From the NCBI RefSeq assembly GCF_023953965.1, contig NZ_JAMLIX010000001.1, forward strand, positions 1,798,501-1,862,500: a stretch of 64,000 bases of DNA, read 5' to 3'. The DNA is from Bosea sp. (in: a-proteobacteria) (GTDB lineage: Bacteria; Pseudomonadota; Alphaproteobacteria; Rhizobiales; Beijerinckiaceae). The position numbers were made by a program, and so were the translations under genes. Of this stretch, positions 15,908 through 23,333 are shown piece by piece (the stretch's first letter is position 1; every line of letters starts with the position of its first letter). The notes beneath the pieces are model-generated. The model was not told the origin of the DNA. It saw only the letters and a program-made list of their open reading frames with translations, and did not search any database.

Positions 15908-16609
15908 ATGTCCGATCAGAATTCCCTGGCGATGTCCTGGAACGCGGAGCCGCTCGGCAGAACTGCCGCGCCGCTGCGTGAACAGGTCATCACACGCATG
16001 CGGCAGGCCATCGCCGATCTGGAGCTGAAGCCGGGCCAGCGGCTGATCGAGCGCGAGCTGATCGACCAGCTCGGCGTCTCGCGGACCACCGTCCGCGAGG
16101 CCCTTCGGGAGCTGACCTCGGAAGGGCTGGTCACGGTGGTTCCCCAGAAGGGGGCGATCGTGGCGGCGCCGTCGCTGGAGGATGCCGCGGATCTGTATGA
16201 GATCCGGGCCTCGCTGGAGGCGCTGGTCGCGCGCAGGTTCGTGGAGCGGGCCAGCCAGGAGGCGATCGATCGCCTCGGCACGGTCCTGGACGAGCTCGAG
16301 CAGGTCGCGCTCACGACGACGGACGTCCGGGCGATGCTCGCCGTCAAGAACAAGTTCTACGCCGTGCTTCTCGCGGGTGCGAACAGCTCGGTCCTGCGCA
16401 ACCTGCTGGAGGGCTTCCAGCACCGGGTGCAGCAGCTCAGGACCACCTCGCTCTCGGCGAAGGGGCGGCCGAAGAAGATGATGAAGGAGCTGCGCGGCAT
16501 TCACAAGGCGATCGCCAGGCGCGATGCCGAGCTCGCCGCGAAGCTCACCTGCGATCACGTGCGTGCGGCGGCGCATACCGCGCTCGCGAGCCTGCGCGCC
16601 GAGACTTAG
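15908..16609 (+). CDS. GntR-family regulator, FCD type
   Basis: A 233-residue regulator. The winged helix spans about residues 15-80, with ERELIDQLGVSRTTVREALR as recognition region, followed by an FCD ligand-binding domain. Two upstream ATGs (15866, 15899) are in frame; 15908 is preferred because GTGAGGA lies at a suitable distance and the protein then starts MSDQNSLAM. It lies between the dehydrogenase and the second aldehyde dehydrogenase and is the natural candidate to bind the RTCATACRA sites at 12034, 14440 and 18346. The likely inducer is the substrate of the ABC importer or a metabolite of it (inference). Confidence 0.9.
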   Translation: MSDQNSLAMSWNAEPLGRTAAPLREQVITRMRQAIADLELKPGQRLIERELIDQLGVSRTTVREALRELTSEGLVTVVPQKGAIVAAPSLEDAADLYEIRASLEALVARRFVERASQEAIDRLGTVLDELEQVALTTTDVRAMLAVKNKFYAVLLAGANSSVLRNLLEGFQHRVQQLRTTSLSAKGRPKKMMKELRGIHKAIARRDAELAAKLTCDHVRAAAHTALASLRAET

Positions 16610-16674
16610 CCGGGTTTACGCGACGGCGCTGCAAGCGCGGCCGTGCGGGCCTGGCTGCCGATGGAGAGGAAGCC

Positions 16675-18189
16675 ATGGCCATGCACAGCAGCGACACCAG
16701 CCGCGGCAACGCGGCGGCGGGAGAGGGCGCCGGCCGGCAGCCGCCGCGCCCCGCCATCCTGGACCGGGTCCCTACCGGGCTGTTCATCGATGGGCGCTGG
16801 ATCGAGAGCGGCGAGACCTTCGAGGTCGTCGATCCCGCCAGTGGAGAGAGCTTCGCCCGCGTGGCGGACGGCACGGCCGAGCATGGCCGCATGGCGCTCA
16901 ATGCCGCCGCGCGCGTCCAGCCCGATTGGGCACGCACCGCGCCGCGCGAGCGCGGCGAGATCCTGCGCCGCGCCTTCGCGCGCATCATGGAGCAGCAGGA
17001 GGAGCTGGCGGCGCTGATCACGCTTGAGATGGGCAAGCCCATCGCCGAATCCCGGGCCGAGGTCGCCTATGCGGCGGAGTTCTTCCGCTGGTTCTCCGAG
17101 GAGGCCGTGCGGATCGGCGGGAACTGGCAGGTGTCGCCGGACGGACGCTCGCGCCTCCTGACGATGCGCCAGCCCGTGGGGCCCTGTCTCCTCATCCTGC
17201 CATGGAACGTGCCGCTCGCGATGGGCACCCGCAAGATCGGCCCGGCCGTCGCCGCCGGCTGTACCGTGGTGGTGAAGCCGGCCCGCGAGACGGCGCTGAC
17301 CATGAACGCGCTCGCGACGATCCTGGCCGAGGCGGGGCTGCCGCCGGGCGTGCTCAACATCGTGCCGACCACGCGCTCCGGCGAGGTCGCGGCCGCGATC
17401 ATGGCGAGCCCGCATCTGCGCAAGATCTCGTTCACGGGCTCGACGCATGTCGGGCGCAAGCTGGTCGAGCAGTCGGCGCGCGGGCTGCTGCGCGTCTCGA
17501 TGGAGCTCGGCGGCAACGCCCCCTTCATCGTCTTCGAGGACGCCGACATCGAGCTCGCCGTCACCGAGGCGATGAAGGCGAAGCTCAGGAACAACGGCGA
17601 GGCCTGCACGGCCGCCAACCGCTTCTTCGTGCACAGCAGTGTCAGTGCGGCCTTCACGGCGCGGCTCGCCGAGCGCTTCGCGCGTCTCGTCGTCGGGCCG
17701 GGCCTGCGGCCGGACGTGACGATCGGCCCGCTGATCAACCGCGCCGCCGTCGAGAAGGTCGAGGCGCTGGTGAGCTCGGCCAGGCAGGAGGGGGCCAGCA
17801 TGGCCTATCAGGGCGAGGTCCCGTCCAGCCGGGGCTTCTACTATCCGCCGACGATCCTCGCCGGGGTGGGAGCGGATCAGCGCATCGTGCGGGAGGAGAT
17901 CTTCGGACCGGTCGCGCCGATCGTCGCATTCTCCGACGAGGACGAGGTGATGCGCTGGGCCAATGCCTCGGAATATGGGCTTTCCTCCTACGTATTCACC
18001 CGGGACCTGCGGCGCTCCATGCGGCTCGCCGAGGGGCTGCAGGCGGGCATGGTCGGCCTCAACAAGGGCGTGATCTCCGATCCGGCGGCGCCTTTCGGCG
18101 GGATCAAGGCGAGCGGCTTCGGCCGCGAGGGCGGCCGGGAAGGGATCGCGGAATATCTCGACGTCAAATACGTGGCGCTGGAAGGCTAG
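16675..18189 (+). CDS. Aldehyde dehydrogenase, succinate-semialdehyde dehydrogenase-like
   Basis: A 504-residue aldehyde dehydrogenase, closest in feel to GabD-type semialdehyde dehydrogenases. Catalytic Cys is at about residue 311 in NNGEACTAAN, and the general base Glu lies in MELGGNAP. The oxyanion Asn is in LPWNVPLA. About 40 non-conserved residues precede the conserved GLFIDGRWIESGE. ATG at 16675 follows AGAGGAAG. It probably oxidises the semialdehyde made by a neighbouring beta-hydroxyacid dehydrogenase. Its TAG stop is also the start of a minimal repeat A copy. Confidence 0.92.
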   Translation: MAMHSSDTSRGNAAAGEGAGRQPPRPAILDRVPTGLFIDGRWIESGETFEVVDPASGESFARVADGTAEHGRMALNAAARVQPDWARTAPRERGEILRRAFARIMEQQEELAALITLEMGKPIAESRAEVAYAAEFFRWFSEEAVRIGGNWQVSPDGRSRLLTMRQPVGPCLLILPWNVPLAMGTRKIGPAVAAGCTVVVKPARETALTMNALATILAEAGLPPGVLNIVPTTRSGEVAAAIMASPHLRKISFTGSTHVGRKLVEQSARGLLRVSMELGGNAPFIVFEDADIELAVTEAMKAKLRNNGEACTAANRFFVHSSVSAAFTARLAERFARLVVGPGLRPDVTIGPLINRAAVEKVEALVSSARQEGASMAYQGEVPSSRGFYYPPTILAGVGADQRIVREEIFGPVAPIVAFSDEDEVMRWANASEYGLSSYVFTRDLRRSMRLAEGLQAGMVGLNKGVISDPAAPFGGIKASGFGREGGREGIAEYLDVKYVALEG

Positions 18190-18214
18190 GGCATCGGGAA
18201 AATCCGATGCTGGA
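18187..18214. repeat. Minimal repeat A-like hairpin at a stop codon
   Basis: TAGGGCATCGGGAAAATCCGATGC: GCATCGG pairs with the CCGATGC side around a short loop. It keeps only the outer stem of repeat A and begins with the TAG stop codon of the aldehyde dehydrogenase. It may also serve as a 3'-end hairpin. Confidence 0.55.
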
Positions 18215-18345
18215 ACAGAAGCTTGGATCGCCACGCCGCGGTCGGGGGGAGGCATGGCGATTGAGGCCGCAGCCGCAGCGGGGGCGCTTTCCGTATCGCC
18301 GCCACGGCCTCGTCCAGGCCGTCGTGAATGAATGATAGACATACC

Positions 18346-18354
18346 ATCATACAA
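18346..18354. promoter_or_regulatory. RTCATACRA motif, site 3
   Basis: ATCATACAA, within CATACCATCATACAATC, lies about 65 bp upstream of the ABC binding-protein gene. It matches sites 1 and 2 with two purine changes and also contains a direct CATAC repeat. Weaker than the other two. Confidence 0.4.
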
Positions 18355-18416
18355 TCCTATTGCGGCGGGACTGCGGTTGCGGTAGGGAAAGCAAAAGCCA
18401 GAGATGGGAGGAAGGC

Positions 18417-19658
18417 ATGAGACATCACGACAGACGTACGATCCTCGCCGGCGGCGCGAGCCTTGCCGCGGCCGGCGCGCTTGGCATCGGCCGGGCTTCG
18501 GCCCAGCCGAAGGAGATCAAGATCGCCCTGATCGTCGCGCAGACAGGGCCATGGGCGAGCCTCGGCGGCATGGAACGCGCCGGGGCCGAGATGGCGGTCG
18601 AGGACATCAACGCGCGCGGCGGCGTCAAGGCGCTGGGCGGGGCGAAGCTGCGCCTGATCATCACCGATGCCGGGGATTCGGCCGAGCGCGCCAAGAATGC
18701 GGCGCAGCGGCTCGTCGCCCAGGAGAGCGACCTCGTCGCCGGCCTTGGCGCGGGCCTGTCCTTCCTGTCGCTGGCGGTGACGGAGGTCTGGGAACGCGAG
18801 CGGATTCCGTGGTTGACGCTGTCCTATGCCGACAGCGTCACGAACCGCGGCTTCAAATATCTGATCGCCTCCTCCGCGACCTCGAGCCGGATCGCGCGTG
18901 AGACGATGCCGAGCTATGTCGGGCTGGTCGAGCGGGCGATCAAGCGGCGGCCGGCCACGATCGGCATGGTGGCGGACAGCCAGCCGGCGACGCAGGCCTA
19001 TATCGAGGAATTGCGCAAGGGCGGGCTCGCCGCGGTCGGCCTCAAGATCGCGGTCGACGAGACCTTCACGCCGGTCCTGTCCGACGCGACGGGGATCATC
19101 CAGCGCGTCAGGCGCGCGCGCCCGGACTTCCTGCTGCTCTACACCTCGAACGTCCCCGACACGAAGCTCATCATCGAGAAGATGGACGAGTTCGGCATCG
19201 GCCGCGGCAAGATCCCCGTGCTCGCGCCGGGCTCGCAGGTCGGCGCGCCGGAGATGCTCGACAACATCGCCAAGGAGAGCCTCGAAGGCATCGTCTGCAC
19301 GGCGTCGAACTGGGGCTCGCGCAAGCAGAACGACATCGTCGAGAGCTTGAAGAAGCGCTCCCGCCAGCCCTGGACGACGCAGGAGATCCTGTCCTCCTAC
19401 GGCCATGTCATGCTGATCCACGATGCGCTCGAGCGGGCCAAGTCCGCGGACAGGGACGCCTTGATGGCGGCGCTGCGCAGCACCGACACCAGCGATCCGC
19501 AGGGCCCGGCGAAGTTCTTCCTGGGCGAGCGCCTGCGCTTCGACGAGACCGGGCGGCGCATGGATGCCCCCGTCGCGGTCATGCAGTGGCAGGACGGCGT
19601 GCCCGTCACCGTCGGGCCGCCCGGCGATGCCCTGGCGGAGCTGCGCTGGAGCAGCTGA
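18417..19658 (+). CDS. Branched-chain-type ABC transporter binding protein
   Basis: Periplasmic ligand-binding protein of the LivJ/Leu-Ile-Val type, 413 residues. The N-terminus MRHHDRRTILAGGASLAAAG has a twin-Arg-like signal and cleavage probably after ASA near residue 30. The mature protein starts with the family segment EIKIALIVAQTGPWASLGG. ATG at 18417 follows GGAGGAAGG. Two permease segments and two ATPases follow in order, so a complete importer is encoded. Members of this family often carry aromatic acids, amides or short organic acids instead of amino acids. The surrounding oxidation genes suggest the same here. Confidence 0.92.
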   Translation: MRHHDRRTILAGGASLAAAGALGIGRASAQPKEIKIALIVAQTGPWASLGGMERAGAEMAVEDINARGGVKALGGAKLRLIITDAGDSAERAKNAAQRLVAQESDLVAGLGAGLSFLSLAVTEVWERERIPWLTLSYADSVTNRGFKYLIASSATSSRIARETMPSYVGLVERAIKRRPATIGMVADSQPATQAYIEELRKGGLAAVGLKIAVDETFTPVLSDATGIIQRVRRARPDFLLLYTSNVPDTKLIIEKMDEFGIGRGKIPVLAPGSQVGAPEMLDNIAKESLEGIVCTASNWGSRKQNDIVESLKKRSRQPWTTQEILSSYGHVMLIHDALERAKSADRDALMAALRSTDTSDPQGPAKFFLGERLRFDETGRRMDAPVAVMQWQDGVPVTVGPPGDALAELRWSS

Positions 19659-19777
19659 CCGGGTCGCCCTCCCGGCCGCCGCCCCTTCCGGAGCGCCTGA
19701 CTCCGCCCATCGCCTGGACCGCAGCGCTGCGGCCCGGGCGGACTGATTTCCGTGAGCCAGCGAAGAAAGCGGTTTGA

Positions 19778-20728
19778 ATGAGCGGAGAACTCGAAGCGGT
19801 CCTGCAATTGCTCGTGGCAGGCCTGACCGTCGGCTGCATCTACGGGCTGATGTGCGTCGGTCTCGGCCTGATCTTCGGTGTGATGCGGGTGATCAACTTC
19901 GCTCAGGGCGACTTCATGATGGTCGGCATGTATCTCGCCTTCCTGATGGTCGGCGCCGCCGTCACCCTGCCGGTCAATCCCTATCTCACGGCGGTCCTGG
20001 CGGCGATCGCCGCCGGCGTGATCCTGTTCTTCGTCAGCAGCGGCCTGCATCTCATGATGATCCGCGCGGTGAGCGGCCAGCGTGTCTCCGACACCGATGA
20101 CGGCGGGCATACCCGGCAGCTCATCCTCACCCTCGGCATCTCGCTCGTCCTGCAGAACGCCGCCCTGATGGTCTTCGGCTCGACGCCGAAATCGATCCGC
20201 ACGCCCTTCTCGACCCAGGCCTGGGAGATCGGCCCCCTGATCGGGGACGACGTCTTCCTGTTCTTCAACAAGGCCCGCGTCCTCTCCGCCCTGGCGGCCT
20301 GCGTCATCGCGCTCGGCCTGGCGCTGTTCATGGGCCGCAGCGCGATCGGCCGGCGGCTGCGGGCGGCCGCCGACAATCCCACCGCGTCGATCTACATGGG
20401 CATCGACGTGGACGCGGCTCACCGGATGGCCTTTGGGCTCGGTATCGCGCTGACGGCGATCGCCGGCGCGCTGATCGCGGTATCGGTGCCGTTCCAGCCC
20501 TATTCGGGCCTCGAATACGTCGTGCTGATGTATGCCGGGGTCGTGCTCGGCGGGATGGGCAGCGTGGCCGGAGCCTTCTGGGGCGGCCTGATCATCGGCT
20601 TCGTCCAGCAGATGTCGCAGCTCGTCATGCCGGTCCAGCTTCAGGCGACGGCCGTCTTCACGGTCTTCCTCCTCATCCTGCTCTTCCGGCCGCAGGGGCT
20701 GTTCGGCCGAAACGTGGAACGCGCCTGA
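19778..20728 (+). CDS. Branched-chain-type ABC permease, LivH-like
   Basis: Inner-membrane permease, 316 residues, with about eight hydrophobic spans. Typical family segments are visible: GLTVGCIYGLMCVGLGLIFG, RVINFAQGDFMMVG and, near the end, YAGVVLGGMGSVAGAFWGG. It starts about 120 bp after the binding-protein gene and overlaps the next gene by one base at its stop. It pairs with the permease half of the following fusion protein to form the translocation pore. Confidence 0.93.
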   Translation: MSGELEAVLQLLVAGLTVGCIYGLMCVGLGLIFGVMRVINFAQGDFMMVGMYLAFLMVGAAVTLPVNPYLTAVLAAIAAGVILFFVSSGLHLMMIRAVSGQRVSDTDDGGHTRQLILTLGISLVLQNAALMVFGSTPKSIRTPFSTQAWEIGPLIGDDVFLFFNKARVLSALAACVIALGLALFMGRSAIGRRLRAAADNPTASIYMGIDVDAAHRMAFGLGIALTAIAGALIAVSVPFQPYSGLEYVVLMYAGVVLGGMGSVAGAFWGGLIIGFVQQMSQLVMPVQLQATAVFTVFLLILLFRPQGLFGRNVERA

Positions 20729-22512
20729 TGACATCGAAGTCGCCGTTCGGTCCCACGCTCGTCGCCTGGGCCGCCATCCTCGCTGTCGGCGCCCTGGCGA
20801 TCGGGCTGACCAGCAACTCCTATATCCAGCTCATCCTGACGCTGGTCTCGGTCTGGGCGATGCTCGGCCTCTCCTGGAACATCCTGGGGGGCTATGCCGG
20901 GCTCGTCAGCTTCGGCCATGCCGCCTTCTTCGGGCTCGGGGCCTTCACGGTCGTCATTCTCGGGCGTGACTACGACATCTCGCCATGGCTCAGCCTGCCC
21001 CTGGCGGCGGTGATCGGAGCCGGCGCCGGTTGTCTGCTCGGTGGCATCACCTTCCGCCTGACGGGACCCTATTTCAGCCTGGCGATGCTCGCCTATCCGC
21101 TGGCGCTGCTGCCGATCTTCGAATGGGCCGGCTGGACGGAAATGGCGATGCCGATGAAGCGGGAGAACGCCGCGCTCTACATGCAGTTCTCCGACGGGCG
21201 GGTCATGGCGCTGATCTGCCTCGCCTTTCTCGGCCTGTGCCTGGCGATCTCGCTGTGGATCGAGCGCAGCCGCTTCGGCCTGTGCCTCACGGCGATCAAG
21301 CAGAACGAACTGGCGGCGCGCGCCGCCGGCGTCGCGACGCTGCGCTGGAAGCTCTATGCGATCACCATATCGGGGGCGATGGCCGCCGTCGCCGGGGCGC
21401 TCTACAGCGTCGTCCTCCTGGTCGTCAGCCCGCACTCGGTCTTCGGCATGCTGATCTCGGCGCAGGCCCTGATCATCCCGATGTTCGGCGGGATCGGCAG
21501 CGCCTGGGGCACGATCATCGGCGCCGCGACGCTGGTGCCGCTCTCGGAGGCGCTGCACGCCCTCATCGGCGACAAGCTGTCGGGCATTCAGGGCGTGGTC
21601 TACGGCATCGCCATCATCCTCGTCGTGCTGCTGCGCCCGCAGGGCCTTTACTGGGCGATCCGGGACGCGCTGGCCGGTGTCTTCGCGCGGAGCGGCGAAC
21701 AGGACTTGCCGGCCGTGCCCGACATTCCGCCGCCGCCGCCCGTGCCCATCGGCACCGGCACCGGTTCCGCCGCAGCCGGCCCGCTCCTCAGCGTGAAGGA
21801 TGTCTCGGTCCAGTTCGGCGGCCTCAAGGCGATCAGCGATGTGGCGCTGAGCGTGCAGCAGGGCGAGATCCTCGGCATCATCGGCCCGAACGGGGCCGGC
21901 AAGACGACGCTGTTCAATGTCCTCAGCGGTCTGGTGACGCCGAAATCGGGCAGCATCACCTTCGCGGGGGAGGACCTGAGCGGCAAGACCCCCGAAGCGG
22001 TCTGCGCGGCGGGCATTGCCCGCACCTTCCAGACGGTGCGCAGCTTCCCGCGGCTGAGCCTGTTCGACAACGTGCTGATCGGTGCCTATGTCCGCCATCG
22101 CGACGATGACGAGGCCGCCGCCGCCGCTGCCGCCGCCCTGAGGCGCGTCGGCCTGCAGGACAGGATGGCGGCGCCGGCCTCGACGCTGACCAACCGGGAA
22201 CTGCGCCTGATGGAGCTCGCCCGGGCCCTGGCCGGGCAGCCGCGGCTCATTCTGATGGACGAAAGCTTCGCGGGGCTGGCGAGCGAGGATATCGAGACGA
22301 TGCTGCCGCTCCTGCGATCGCTGCGCGACGAAGGGCTGACGATCGTCATCATCGAGCACACCATGCAGGCGATGGTGCGGCTGAGCGACCGGCTGGTGGT
22401 GCTCGACCACGGGGTCGTGATCGCATCGGGGCCGCCAAAGGAGGTCGTTCGCCAGCAGGACGTCATCGTCGCATATCTTGGCAGGAAATGGGCCCAGAAT
22501 GCTGAAAATTAG
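20728..22512 (+). CDS. LivM-LivG fusion: ABC permease plus ATPase
   Basis: A 594-residue protein in which the second permease and the first ATPase of the importer are one chain. Residues 1 to about 310 are the LivM-like permease (SWNILGGYAGLVSFGHAAFFG). A Pro-rich linker (PDIPPPPPVPIG) lies near residues 331-342. The rest is the ATPase with Walker A GPNGAGKTT. The ABC signature region reads ASTLTNRELRLMELARAL instead of a normal LSGGQ, and Walker B ends in MDES instead of DEP. The site may therefore be the weaker half of an asymmetric ATPase pair (inference). Stop overlaps the next gene by 14 bp. Confidence 0.93.
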   Translation: MTSKSPFGPTLVAWAAILAVGALAIGLTSNSYIQLILTLVSVWAMLGLSWNILGGYAGLVSFGHAAFFGLGAFTVVILGRDYDISPWLSLPLAAVIGAGAGCLLGGITFRLTGPYFSLAMLAYPLALLPIFEWAGWTEMAMPMKRENAALYMQFSDGRVMALICLAFLGLCLAISLWIERSRFGLCLTAIKQNELAARAAGVATLRWKLYAITISGAMAAVAGALYSVVLLVVSPHSVFGMLISAQALIIPMFGGIGSAWGTIIGAATLVPLSEALHALIGDKLSGIQGVVYGIAIILVVLLRPQGLYWAIRDALAGVFARSGEQDLPAVPDIPPPPPVPIGTGTGSAAAGPLLSVKDVSVQFGGLKAISDVALSVQQGEILGIIGPNGAGKTTLFNVLSGLVTPKSGSITFAGEDLSGKTPEAVCAAGIARTFQTVRSFPRLSLFDNVLIGAYVRHRDDDEAAAAAAAALRRVGLQDRMAAPASTLTNRELRLMELARALAGQPRLILMDESFAGLASEDIETMLPLLRSLRDEGLTIVIIEHTMQAMVRLSDRLVVLDHGVVIASGPPKEVVRQQDVIVAYLGRKWAQNAEN

Positions 22513-23203
22513 CAATCTCAGCGTGAGCTATGGCGGGCTTCGGGCCTTGCGCGACGTATCCATCGAGGTCCGGCAGGGAGAGTTCGTCTCGATCATCGGG
22601 CCCAACGGGGCGGGCAAGACCACGCTGTTCAAGACGATCTCCGGCGTCGTCGTGCCGCAGTCCGGCGCGATCAGCTTCGAAGGCCGCGCGCTCGGTCGCG
22701 TCCGTGCGTCGAGCCGGCCGCTGCTCGGCATCGCCCATGTTCCCGAGGGCCGCCAGGTCTTCAAGCACCTGACCGTGCAGGAGAACCTGCTGGTGGGCAC
22801 CGAGGCCGGCGGCGGCCGCGGTTCCGTCGAAGCGGGGTTGCAGCGGGCGCTCGATCTGTTTCCGGTCCTGGCCCGACGGTCTTCGCAGCTCGCCGGCACG
22901 CTGTCGGGCGGCGAGCAGCAGATGCTCGCGATCGGGCGCGGACTGGCCTCGTTCCCCAAGCTTCTGCTGCTGGACGAGCCGACGATGGGACTGGCGCCGG
23001 CCATCGTCGACCAGATCTTCGATACGCTGCGCGGGCTCAGGAGCCAGGACATCACCTTGCTGATCGTCGAGCAGCGCGCGATCGAGGCGGTCGAGAACTC
23101 GGATCGCGGTTATGTCATCTCGACCGGAGAGATCGTCACCAGCGGAACGCGGGACGAGCTGATGCGGAACGAGCAGATCCGGGAAGCCTATCTCGGCACC
23201 TAG
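22499..23203 (+). CDS. Branched-chain-type ABC ATPase, LivF-like
   Basis: A 234-residue ATP-binding protein with all motifs normal: Walker A GPNGAGKTT, signature TLSGGEQQMLAIGRGL, Walker B LLLLDEPTMGL and the H-loop replaced by VEQ as usual in LivF. ATG at 22499 lies inside the end of the fusion gene and follows AGGAAA. It completes the importer encoded from 18417. Its TAG stop is also the first three bases of a repeat B copy. Confidence 0.94.
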   Translation: MLKISNLSVSYGGLRALRDVSIEVRQGEFVSIIGPNGAGKTTLFKTISGVVVPQSGAISFEGRALGRVRASSRPLLGIAHVPEGRQVFKHLTVQENLLVGTEAGGGRGSVEAGLQRALDLFPVLARRSSQLAGTLSGGEQQMLAIGRGLASFPKLLLLDEPTMGLAPAIVDQIFDTLRGLRSQDITLLIVEQRAIEAVENSDRGYVISTGEIVTSGTRDELMRNEQIREAYLGT

Positions 23204-23305
23204 AGCAATTCCGCAATTCTCCGAATCGCGGGATGGCTCCAGGTCTTTGTTTTATCGCATTTTCGTCACGCGGACCGGTGTCCACTTCGCTCGAAAATGC
23301 TCTAG
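23200..23305. repeat. Dispersed repeat B, copy 1
   Basis: Begins CTAGAGCAATTCCGC, continues through TCTTTGTTTTATCGCATTTTC and ends CGAAAATGCTCTAG. Compared with copy 2 (29059-29164) it is in opposite window orientation, but in both the AGAGCAATT end begins at the stop codon of a gene. The hairpin next to the stop is partly decayed here. Confidence 0.85.
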
Positions 23306-23333
23306 CGGTCGACACCAGCCCCGCGGGCGCCGT

